From assembly GCA_014084085.1 (NCBI GenBank), contig NPFB01000216.1:942-29300 (forward strand): a DNA stretch of 28,359 nucleotides, in the 5' to 3' direction. A program made the position numbers and the translations under genes. This DNA is from Hondaea fermentalgiana. Lineage: Eukaryota; Sar; Bigyra; Thraustochytrida; Thraustochytriidae. Shown here piece by piece: positions 18,140 to 26,570 of the stretch (its first letter is position 1; each line of letters starts with the position of its first letter). The notes under the pieces are model-generated. The model was not told the DNA's origin and ran no database searches. It saw nothing but the letters and a program-made list of their open reading frames with translations.

Positions 18140-19267
18140 ATGAAGGGGCTTCTTGCAGGCCTCGTCGCGCTTGGCGTCCTCGGCATGCAGTACGGAATGT
18201 GCGATGCATGCAGATGGGCGCTGGCAGCGTCTCACGCTGCACCAATTCGCGCGGAAATGATCGCCACCGAGACCTCGCACGCACTCGCGACGCAAGCCTG
18301 GGACGAGCCTCACCTGCCCAAGGTGGCCGAGGGCAAGTTCTACACGGCCAAGGAGATCTTTGACAATCAGTGGAAGCACGTGGATGGCTGGGGCGTCGGT
18401 GCCTATGACCCGGAAACACTTAAGCCGCGCAGATATCGCAGCAGCGACGCGGCAGTCAACGACACCGCGCCGCACGAGGTCGACGCCGCATTCTTGGCCT
18501 CTGTGCGCAACACGACCTCTCAGATGGTCATGACGCACGTTCGCGCCAGTTCTGCTGGCGAACCAGAAGAAAGCAACTCGCATCCATTTGTCTTTGGCCA
18601 ACTTTTGTGGATGCACCACGGTGGCTGTCCGGACCACGATGCGCTCCAGGACGTCCTCAAAGAGGAAGGCGTCGAAAAGGATGAACACGCCGACGGTGTC
18701 ACTGACTCCGAGTACATTGGCGCTCTTTTTGCACACTACTTGGCAGACGACCTTGGCGACGCGGACGCGTCTGCGGCGCAAACGCTTGCGGAGCGTACAG
18801 AATTTTCGCTCGACGAACTGCGAAACGCTCTGTACAAGACTGTACAAAGGATCCAAAAGCTCAGCGACGAAGCCGACGCCCCTAGCTCGCTCAACTTCGC
18901 CGTTTCGGATGGTAGACACTTGGTCGCAACGCGGTATAGGACAAGCGACGAAGACCCTCCGACACTGTATTACTCCTTGGGATCTGATTGGGACCCAGCG
19001 CTCGAACAATTTTCGAAAGTCTCCATGCCAGTTGGTGATGCACACGTGCTTCGCGGAGAAACCCTTTTGGTTGCCTCGGAACCGCTTTCGAAAAACGAAG
19101 ACGCCATGCGGACCTGGCAGCCGCTCATCAAAGACCAGATGCTCAGCTACGATCTCGAAGACGGTACCTTGCGCCTTTATTGTTTGACAGAGCGTTGCGA
19201 ACAAGATTATTTGCATCGCCGCGAAATGCATGAGGACTGTCCGCTCGTCGTCTCGCCTCGTCTGTGA
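18140..19267 (+). CDS. Class II glutamine amidotransferase (DUG3/EgtC-like), predicted secreted
   Basis: A 375-residue protein from the ATG at 18140 (A at -3). The open frame begins at a GTG 69 bases earlier, but this is the first ATG. Family features of Ntn-type GATase_4 proteins are C24-R-W, VDGWGVG (81-87), HVRASSAG (133-140), N146 with HPF (148-150) and TDSE (188-191). In most relatives the nucleophile cysteine is residue 2, right after the initiator Met. Here residues 1-23 form a signal peptide: K2, a hydrophobic core 4-16, then CDA. Cleavage after A23 would leave C24 at the N-terminus. Sequons N107-D-T and N124-T-T fit a secretory route. The usual His-Asn-Gly oxyanion motif reads H159-H160-G161. 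Likely reaction: hydrolysis of a gamma-glutamyl or glutamine amide bond. The substrate is unknown. Confidence 0.85.
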   Translation: MKGLLAGLVALGVLGMQYGMCDACRWALAASHAAPIRAEMIATETSHALATQAWDEPHLPKVAEGKFYTAKEIFDNQWKHVDGWGVGAYDPETLKPRRYRSSDAAVNDTAPHEVDAAFLASVRNTTSQMVMTHVRASSAGEPEESNSHPFVFGQLLWMHHGGCPDHDALQDVLKEEGVEKDEHADGVTDSEYIGALFAHYLADDLGDADASAAQTLAERTEFSLDELRNALYKTVQRIQKLSDEADAPSSLNFAVSDGRHLVATRYRTSDEDPPTLYYSLGSDWDPALEQFSKVSMPVGDAHVLRGETLLVASEPLSKNEDAMRTWQPLIKDQMLSYDLEDGTLRLYCLTERCEQDYLHRREMHEDCPLVVSPRL

Positions 19268-19567
19268 CTCTTGCCTTCACTGATAGAATACCCTTTAAGT
19301 GAAAAGAAAAGCTGGAGAAAATTGACAGGATTTCCAAACAAGATGACAGCTTGCAATGACGAGAAAGCTTTCATGCGCTTGAAGTCTCGATACAAAGTAG
19401 GAACATGAAAGGAAACGAGTGCATGAGTATTATTGTAATGAATGCAATCTCTTTGTTTCGGCCCGAGGTCTACGGATTTCTTGATATCACAGTCACTATA
19501 CATGAAAACGCCAGCGCAGTCGCGCTTTCCAGTTGCTGTCAAGTGTTTTTCTATGAGTTATTCTATT
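19268..19567. other. Convergent spacer, no feature seen
   Basis: Three hundred bases between the amidotransferase stop (+) and the Fic-like stop (-). I see no gene or clear signal. Base composition becomes noticeably more AT-rich here, at the left border of the accessory island. Confidence 0.4.
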
Positions 19568-20275
19568 TTATGGAGATTGGCGAGATGATTCGTCGCCACT
19601 GCTAAGTGCAAATGAAATTTGAAAATCGCTCCTGAAAAACCAGGAAACAAGAATTCGGGCAGTGCGTCCGTTTCGATTCTTAAGCAGGTGGATTGAGAGG
19701 AAGGTAATGAAGAAATCGGCCGCATTGGCAATCTTATCCTGCAAGAGAAATTTCCCAACAACTTCTCGAATTGCATACTCCAAAAGATCGTACATCTGAC
19801 CATCGATGCATTGCGGAAGTGTATACACGTAGGGAACCTTCGTGGGCTTCCCGTTGGAATCTAGCACAAGGGCAGAGGCGGGCATCAATCGTCTGCGTGA
19901 CCTCTCACCGGGTTTTGAGCCCAGCACCACTGCGTTGATGGACGCAACGAAGTTCCAGTCCAACTCTTCTCTCTGTTCAAACCTGAATTTGGATGCAAGG
20001 CGAAGAGCAGTTTGTTTGCTCTCAGTGGGGAAGGAGGATTCCATGACGAGTGTGTTCTCGGCAAACTTGTCCAATAGAAACTCTTGTAAGCTCTCCTCAC
20101 CCAGTACGCCTTGCTGTCCGTCAATCCTCGCCCTGAACGCCTGGACCTTCGCGACCGTGTCCTTTTGTTCCTGCTCAGCACCCTCCTGACACTCGGCTGA
20201 GCCAGCATCCATGTAGTAGACGCGCGGCCCGCGCTGCATTGTGTCGCGCGACTTTGCGGTCCACCGTCGTCTCAT
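19568..20275 (-). CDS. Fic-domain-like protein with degenerate motif, possibly truncated
   Basis: A 235-residue protein with a genuine ATG at 20275. Residues about 100-215 resemble a Fic fold. A segment GERSRRR corresponds to the usual aGxyR stretch, followed by a helix-rich region and then H196-LLKNRNGR204-TAR, which lines up with HPFxDGNGRxxR. The catalytic His, the N-G-R and the final Arg are kept. The acidic residue that binds Mg is Asn200, and the preceding-loop Gly is Arg201. Only 28 residues follow the motif, fewer than in most Fic domains, so the C-terminus may be truncated. Fic proteins transfer AMP or other phospho-groups to hydroxyl side chains, but activity here is doubtful. It is transcribed away from the viral-like gene across a 73-base spacer. 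Alternative: a Fic-derived domain with another role. Confidence 0.6.
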   Translation of the reverse strand: MRRRWTAKSRDTMQRGPRVYYMDAGSAECQEGAEQEQKDTVAKVQAFRARIDGQQGVLGEESLQEFLLDKFAENTLVMESSFPTESKQTALRLASKFRFEQREELDWNFVASINAVVLGSKPGERSRRRLMPASALVLDSNGKPTKVPYVYTLPQCIDGQMYDLLEYAIREVVGKFLLQDKIANAADFFITFLSIHLLKNRNGRTARILVSWFFRSDFQISFALSSGDESSRQSP

Positions 20276-20348
20276 TGCAGTGGATTATCGATATGAATTC
20301 GTGAACCTAAAACTGAAAGTCTCCTGTACTCCAAGTTGACCAACAACA
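20276..20348. promoter_or_regulatory. Short divergent spacer between Fic-like and MSV199-like genes
   Basis: Only 73 bases separate the Fic-like ATG from the first ATG on the + strand, so any promoters must be shared or overlapping. The spacer is AT-richer than core intergenic DNA and shows no clear TATA box. Confidence 0.35.
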
Positions 20349-21529
20349 ATGTCATGGCAGACAAGTCTTGGGACCTCCAAATCACAAGTCGGCAGCAGTC
20401 CCGAAACTCCCGAAACAAAATCAAGAAAGGAGACAAACACTGTCAACGCACCCTAATTTTACAACTAAGACCATAAGCACCATTGCCACTTCAGTCTCCA
20501 GTAGTTCGACTCAAGTCGTACAAGCAACACCTGCACCTTCGGCTCTCGAAGGACTTCTTGATGAAGTTATCGAGGAACTCGCCGAGATGCACAATATCGA
20601 GAACGTCGATGAGCTCCGCAGGGTCGCCACCATCTTCTTCGAGAGCGCCGACAAGGAAGATTTCATCTTCAACTTCGATGATATCTGGCCCCTTGCCGGG
20701 TACACTCTCAAAGGAAACGCGAAGCGTGCCGTCGTTGGAGTGGGGTAATTCAGGAGGACTCCGTCCGGGTATTGACGTCCAAATCTCGGTAAAACTCGCT
20801 CCTCGAGTGGAGCGAGTTTATCCAGGGGACAACATGGTAGTCAAAACTGCGAGCAAATCCTCCTTGGCGCACCGGGGATTCTCCCATTTCTGCCTCTCCG
20901 CGCGTACCCCTCAGGGGATGATGGTGCGGGACTTCGTGATCTCTCTGGTCAAGGGGGTGCGCAAGCTGCAGAAGGCACTGGATGCCGGCGAGGTGGCGCT
21001 TGTGCGGGGACCGGGGGCGAAGACGGAATACTTTCCTCAAGCGAGCCTCGAGGATGCCGCGGTAGTTAGACTCGAATCATGCGAGTTGACCAAGATGTTG
21101 GGACAGAAGCTGTGCAAGCCAGGCAAGAAATTCGACAGTTCCTTTGGCGTGGTGCACGGCACGATCAACAAGACGGCAATGGGAATCACCAAAGCGGAGC
21201 TAGCGGAGCTCATCCAGAAGAAACTGAGCCAATTCAGCGCGCGGGACTACATGACTCACGAGCAGCAGATCCTTGCGCGGCGGGCGATGTTTGAAGCGTG
21301 CAAGGAGCCCACGCGCAAAGCAGCAATCGCTCGCGTGCACGCTCTGTGCCAGAACTCCCACGGCGAGCTCATGCGTGTGATGCAATGCCAGCCTCGCACA
21401 GTGCCCGCTAAATTCATGACGCTGAAGCGAGCGCGCAAGACCGTCGCGCTCATCGAGGACACAGGTCCTTCGCCAAAGCGGGTAAGTCTCCGCGAATTGC
21501 ATTCGCGTGTTGTTGTGGCACGACCTTGA
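20349..21529 (+). pseudogene. Frameshifted gene resembling viral MSV199/BRO-type proteins
   Basis: Coding sequence runs in two frames. Up to about 20745 the frame starting near 20368 encodes a segment with FIFNFDDIWPLAGYT and GNAKRAVVG, followed by TAA. From about 20735 the +1 frame continues with GIDVQISVK, HRGFSHFCLSARTPQG and a long Lys/Arg-rich helical C-terminus to 21529. The first part resembles the MSV199 domain of large DNA viruses. The second part resembles the companion segment in BRO/KilA-N-type proteins. One extra base near 20730-20737 explains the break. No ATG opens the first frame: the nearest (20349, 20354) are in other frames, so the 5' end is also unresolved. A GTAAGT at 21482 could be a donor but is readable as codons. 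Recognition is by eye and needs a profile search. Confidence 0.55.
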
Positions 21530-21653
21530 TTGAAACGAAATGAGCACAACAAAAAACCGTAACTGTATTATCTGAATATCTGAAGATTGATCTTTTTTGG
21601 TTGACGTGTGATGGATGATAAATGGATGGACACACTGCCAGCGTGATGGGAGC

Positions 21654-23810
21654 TCAAGGCGTTTCCTTCCGTGCATCTGCTTCTTCGGCCCTTTCGGCCT
21701 GCATTCGAAGCTTGAACTCGACTTTAGTGATGAATTGGAAAAGTTTGTCGAGGACACCGACAGCCTCAGAGGCAACCTTCTCAAGCCTCTTCACACGCTC
21801 CATGAGCTCTCTCGCGTTCTCACTATAATATTCAGTGAGTTCCTCCGCTTCTTCCTCGGTGTCTGGCGCCTGCAACACAAGAAGCGGCCAGACTCTGGTG
21901 ATCCCCAGCTCTGACTTGACGATGGCAACACAATCTGCGCGCTCATCTAACTTCGGGACATCTTCAACCGGCTCCGAGCTGAACCTAAGCACGCACGCTA
22001 TCGGAGGGTAGTGATCGAGGCCGATGACAAGAGGCTCGCCATCGGAGGCAGGCGGACGCTCTGGCCCGACGAGCTCAAACGTCTTGGTCCACCTCTCCTC
22101 CAACTCTGCATATTCTTGGTCAGTCAGCTCACCAGATTCTCCCGCCTCACGCGCGTCACGCTCCTTGCGCAGATAGTTCACCATGTTTCCGTCAAGTACG
22201 AGAATACGGAGACCAAACGGAAACTGAAGTCCTTCGACATCGCGATCGAGCGTCTTCGCATCCGGCGTGTCCCACACGAGCAGCTTCACCACGTCCTTCT
22301 CACTCAACTGCGCGTACTGCTCAGCGTTATCCACGCCACCATCACCAGTAGCAAATTCTGCCACGCTGCAAGCGCGTGGGGCAAAACGAACGTTTTGCAT
22401 GAAGGTTTGGTATTTCTTGCGACGCTGACCACGTCCCTCATCTGCGCCGACGAGTTTGTCCCACATCGCCCAGGCGCCATGCTCGTGAAGCGTCCCGACG
22501 TATCTCGTTACTGCAAACTGCCACGTGAAGAGCACGCTCGTATTGTCGTAGCCCATAGGCCCGTAAAGCACCAGAGGCACGTACAGCACGTTCGAGAGTT
22601 CCTGGGCGCGGAAAAGCTCCGGCATGGTATCAATACCATCGTAGCATTGAAGCCATTCCTCGATCGGGACGGTACCCTCTCCAGGTAGACGTAAGTCCTC
22701 ACGGAACGAAAGGCGCTGAGGCCAGTGTTGCGCCCGCTGCGACGCCAGGTTGGAGAGCGATTCGCGCGCACGCGCCTTGCGGGAGCTGCTCGAGCTTACT
22801 TCCCATTCGCGTACCTCCTTAAACGCAGACTCGTCGTAGAACTTGACGTTGAACGAATACTCGAACTCGCTGAGCGTAGAATGCGTCTCTTTGTAGGCAA
22901 TGCCGACGACAGAAGCTACTTCGATCTTCAGAGCGTTCTGCGATATGACCTCGTTTGATCTAGAGAAGCTGAGAATAACCTCATCGTGACGACGCTGCTC
23001 TTGGATCTCAGGCACGAGCCTTTGGACCTGCGGGAACTGCATCCTGTTCATGTAGTACCAGCGTGTGTTGCGGACATGAGGCTGGTACAAAGGAGGAATG
23101 AACCTAAACGTCTTTTTAACCACCTCACTCTCCGCGGATGTCGCCGTTCTGTTGCGACTCGCGCCGCTGGACCCTACCGCGACCGCAGGGATGGGCACGA
23201 CCTCTGGCACGCTCAGAGTGACTTCCCGGTCATTCTCCATCTCGACCTTGCTGCTCGACGACGACACCACCTCGATTACCTTGGCGCCCAAATCGTTCAG
23301 CATGTAGAGCGCTTCGTTCATGGTCTCGTCGTCGATAGTACGCTGATAGGTGCTCAGCGGCAGATAGCGGTCTTCGTCAAGAGGGTGCTGGCGATACAGC
23401 TCGCCGTCGATGAAGCGAAAGTTGGGGTCCTTTCGAATCGGAAAGCGATCCTGGAATTCGGGTGTGCGGGTGGTGGAGAGAGAGTAGACCTCAAGCGTCT
23501 CCGCGCGCTCGAGACAGGATTTGAGCTTTTGGTAAATGCGCGGGTTTGCGAGAAGGACTTTGTCGTGGACCACGAGCAAGTAGCCGGGGAGCTCCTGGTC
23601 TAAGGGAGGAACTATCGAGTCAAAGAGGCCCTCTTCGTCTTCTTTGACGGTTGCGAGCGCGCTCCTGGTGTTCCTGCGACTGCGACGGCTAGTCAGGTGG
23701 CGCAGCTTCGACGAGAAGCGGCGTCGGTTTTGCTCTCGCTCTGCGGCAGCTTGGAGTTCGGTTTGTTCCTTGCTCGCCGTCAGCTTGTTGCGAACGATTG
23801 CGAAGGTAAT
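21654..23810 (-). CDS. Large unrecognised protein, 5' end missing or in another exon
   Basis: An open frame of about 718 codons ending at a TGA at 21654. I do not recognise it. The frame is open back to a TGA at 23811-23813, but its first ATG is about 190 codons downstream of that. Clearly coding sequence (an Arg-rich stretch, then EDEEGLFDSIVPPLDQELPG) precedes any Met, so an upstream exon or a lost start is likely. An ATG in another frame at about 23815 could belong to such an exon. The protein has a Ser run and a probably beta-rich middle. The C-terminus is a helical, Glu-rich segment (about the last 80 residues) that may be a coiled coil. Codon third positions are GC-rich on this strand, supporting coding. 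No membrane segment or catalytic motif is evident. Confidence 0.55.
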   Translation of the reverse strand: MTFAIVRNKLTASKEQTELQAAAEREQNRRRFSSKLRHLTSRRSRRNTRSALATVKEDEEGLFDSIVPPLDQELPGYLLVVHDKVLLANPRIYQKLKSCLERAETLEVYSLSTTRTPEFQDRFPIRKDPNFRFIDGELYRQHPLDEDRYLPLSTYQRTIDDETMNEALYMLNDLGAKVIEVVSSSSSKVEMENDREVTLSVPEVVPIPAVAVGSSGASRNRTATSAESEVVKKTFRFIPPLYQPHVRNTRWYYMNRMQFPQVQRLVPEIQEQRRHDEVILSFSRSNEVISQNALKIEVASVVGIAYKETHSTLSEFEYSFNVKFYDESAFKEVREWEVSSSSSRKARARESLSNLASQRAQHWPQRLSFREDLRLPGEGTVPIEEWLQCYDGIDTMPELFRAQELSNVLYVPLVLYGPMGYDNTSVLFTWQFAVTRYVGTLHEHGAWAMWDKLVGADEGRGQRRKKYQTFMQNVRFAPRACSVAEFATGDGGVDNAEQYAQLSEKDVVKLLVWDTPDAKTLDRDVEGLQFPFGLRILVLDGNMVNYLRKERDAREAGESGELTDQEYAELEERWTKTFELVGPERPPASDGEPLVIGLDHYPPIACVLRFSSEPVEDVPKLDERADCVAIVKSELGITRVWPLLVLQAPDTEEEAEELTEYYSENARELMERVKRLEKVASEAVGVLDKLFQFITKVEFKLRMQAERAEEADARKETP

Positions 23811-24481
23811 TCATGGATTGCGGACCAGCGCGCAAGTATCGGCCGGCGTCGTGCCTCTGCTAGTCGCGGAGCGCGGGGATAGCAGGCGGCGCTGCGATGG
23901 CGGGCGATGCCCCTTGTGCGACGCGACGCGCTGCGCGGTGGGCGTTGTTGTGCAAGCGACCGTCTCGCCAGGCGGATTGGTGTTTGCTGCTCCAAAGAGA
24001 GGACGAGAAGTCGTGTGTGCTCACAATGACTACACAGCGCCTGCGCGTTCTTCAAAATGCGTAGCTCCAGCTCCAGATGCGTAGCTCTCAGGCTGGTGCT
24101 GGAACAGTTGACACGGTGTAAATTAAAGGAGGAACTACAGTGAGGCGTGTTTAGAGCATGCACGTGCACACTGACACGATGGGTCGCGTGCCAACTGCAG
24201 CTGCGTGATGTCAAGTGCACTCACTGGCGGGATAAATTGACAAGCGCATGCCACGGTCGCTGGCGCTCGCATCGCCATAATGTCTCTCTTTTTATAAATC
24301 AATCAAAATTAGTTCACTTGCACGTGGAATTGGCCTGTGGCGCCCGCGAGCTAACGAAGCAGCCAGGCCTACGTGGGAGCAGACCAGCTTGTATATCGCC
24401 CGCGCAACGGGAGCACGAGACTGGCGCGCGGATACAAGCTCTGGTTATCTGATAGAAAGATCATACGATTCGCCCGCGAAG
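23811..24481. other. Intergenic region in accessory island
   Basis: No supportable gene in 670 bases. It may hold an upstream exon of the large minus-strand gene. A TATAAATC element near 24291, about 190 bases before the ATG of the nuclease-like gene, is a possible promoter element for it. Confidence 0.35.
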
Positions 24482-25452
24482 ATGGGGTCGTGCTTGTCAT
24501 CGTATTGCTTGCCTCGTGTAGCAAGCAGAGCCAACGACCCGGGCAAAACGCGCCAAGAAACCGAGCAATACCTAATAGTGAGCGTGTCGTCAACGCTGCG
24601 CGATCTTCTCGATATGACGGAAAAGCAGACGTTCGTGGAAAAGGACTTTTCAAGGCACCTCGCCGAGACGCCCGAGGTCATTCATCAAGGCTACTCCAGG
24701 CGTTTATGCTACGCAAGGCACAAGAGCATAATGAACAACGAGCAGCGCAATTTTCAAGAGGAAGCTGAGCAAGAAGCTTCGATTGCGGCGCTTGCGCCGA
24801 ACAGCTGGCTTTGCTCGCTTTGAGAGTATAAATTTACCTTGAAGCGGAAGCGTCAAAGTCGAACACTGGGGAAAGGCGACCTTTGCTTTCGACGCCATCT
24901 CGGCAAAGCTGGTAAGTGGGCTGCACTGGTTGTAGAAACAAAGCATCTAAAGGGAAACACCCACGATGCAGCCAAACTCGAGCTCGTAAGTGCACAGGCT
25001 AAGAAATACCTCGACTTCACACGCCAGATCTTTGACGCTGGCAAAGTCCCCATTGTCTTTGGTGTTGCGGTCGTTACAGAAGATAACTACGGGCGCGACC
25101 TTCATGTCTTGCACGGTACAATCTATTGCTCGAACCATGGCTCGCACACTGGTCTCCAAGAGCTATGCCGCGCACACCCCGGGATCGACTTTCCAGAGTC
25201 GTGGTGTGCCACGTCGACCTCTGCGTAGTTCCACAAGTACATCATCATACGGTCTGACTTTTTAGTCTTGGAAAGGCGCGATATGACCTGCGTGGCTCCC
25301 GCCGCGATTATGAGTCGTTTGATGCCGATCTGGCTCAGCTTCACGGCCGCGTTATCGCCGTAGAATCCATTGCAGGCGCTTGTCTCCAAGAGAACTTTAA
25401 AGTCCTTGCGCAACTTCAACAACGGATCCGACCAGTCGTAGTCAGGCAGTGA
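24482..25452 (+). pseudogene. PD-(D/E)XK nuclease-like gene with MGSC N-terminus, interrupted by in-frame TGA
   Basis: The ATG at 24482 (AAGATGG) begins MGSCLSSYC, a classic N-myristoylation plus palmitoylation motif (G2, C4, S6). The frame runs 113 codons to a TGA at 24821-24823 and then continues open in the same frame to a TAG at 25226. The second half contains GKGDLCF, then WAALVVETKHLKG, matching the D...ExK core of PD-(D/E)XK nucleases. Next is a helix and a beta-strand (VPIVFGVAVV). A short phase-2 intron then appears to join it to a final exon from 25266 (LGKARYDL...) ending at a TGA at 25450-25452. The donor could be GTAGTT at 25225 or one of several phase-2 GT sites just upstream. 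The acceptor is ACTTTTTAG at 25265. The TGA may be a true nonsense mutation, an assembly error or recoding. Family assignment rests on the motif only. Confidence 0.5.
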
Positions 25453-25555
25453 ACATTAGACTCGGATCACCTCCTTCTATCCACAAAGCCGAATATCAAT
25501 CAAGCTTCACGGTTCGCTAAAATTTTAAAACAGTTAGATCAAACGTAATTTCTGT

Positions 25556-26363
25556 CTAATTGTACGCTTTCAGCGCGCGTCTGATGAAATGCAGCGCAAG
25601 TGGAGACTCTTGGAGGAAAGAGGTTATATCTTGCACGCGCTTCGGGTCATCATTAACGTTTTTCAACAGACACATCTCGCAGAGTGCCATGCCGAGCCGA
25701 CAATCGAAATTATTAAAGACTGTAATCAAATGCAAAGGCACGTACCAACGCCACGACACCCCTTGCCGCCAAGAACAGATTTGCACTAGACTGCTGCTCA
25801 TCGGACTGGTCACAAAGGATTTAAACGCCTGGAAGAGTGATCCATCTCCAGGAAACTTGACCTTTTCACCTTCGCTCTCCATCCACTTCTCCCTGTGGCC
25901 GGCAAGCAAGAACCTGTGAAAGTATCCGCACATCCGGATGAGCGTGTAAGACGATATGCAATCGCCCGCACTGCTGCCCTAAAACTCAAAGACCACGTCC
26001 ACATTCGGACAGCCTGGCGGGATCGGGAGCAGCTGGTACGGGTAAACCACTGGTAAATTGTTTTCCGGGAATCGAGCGCAGTGCATTGTGCTCCACTTCA
26101 AAGGGTTCTGCATCATGGCATCATGATACATGCCAGAGCGTGTACATTGTGCACATCAAGAGGAGCACGATTACGAGGTAGAAAGAAAGCTCCTCCAGCC
26201 CTATCACGCGGGTGACGTGCTGGAAAATGGGGACGTCAACCAGCGCAATCAGCCTGTTAACATCATTCGTCTTGGCAGCAAAGTACGTTGCTGCCAAGTG
26301 CTGGTGAGTGCTCGATTCGTATAGACTATTATCTTGGGGGTACTCATTGTGAGTCCCGGTGAT
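25556..26363 (-). pseudogene. Broken gene with a hydrophobic segment (frameshift plus TAG)
   Basis: On the minus strand, about 80 open codons (26363 to 26121) encode a segment with KTNDVNRLIALVDVPIF and a hydrophobic stretch (SFYLVIVLLLMCTMYTLW, probably one membrane span), ending at TGA. An overlapping frame (26155 to 25979) continues with NNLPVVYPYQLLPIPPG and ends at TAG. The same frame then continues from MCGYFHRF at 25933 to a stop at 25556. One frameshift near 26121-26155 and one nonsense codon at 25979-25981 would account for this. Third-position GC is higher on this strand than in the antisense register, which favours it. No family is recognised. A TATAAATT on this strand near 26540 may be its promoter element. 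Confidence 0.4.
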
Positions 26364-26570
26364 CTACCCGATCCCTTCCCTCCTTTTCCCCCTTTCAGCG
26401 CGGTGTGAAACAAGTGCCCCCATTCTGGCAGGCTATCCGACATTCACCCACTGCTTGGGAGGCGTGCGTTTTGACGTGCATCCAAAACCGAATAAAGACT
26501 TCTTCCATGAACAAGCAAACTTGATTTACAAAGAGGGAAAAATTTATAAAAAGAGATTAGGATGTGCCGT

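Noticed and set aside
17582..19231. 549-codon minus-strand open frame
   Set aside because: It lies antisense to the amidotransferase gene, which has clear family motifs on the + strand.
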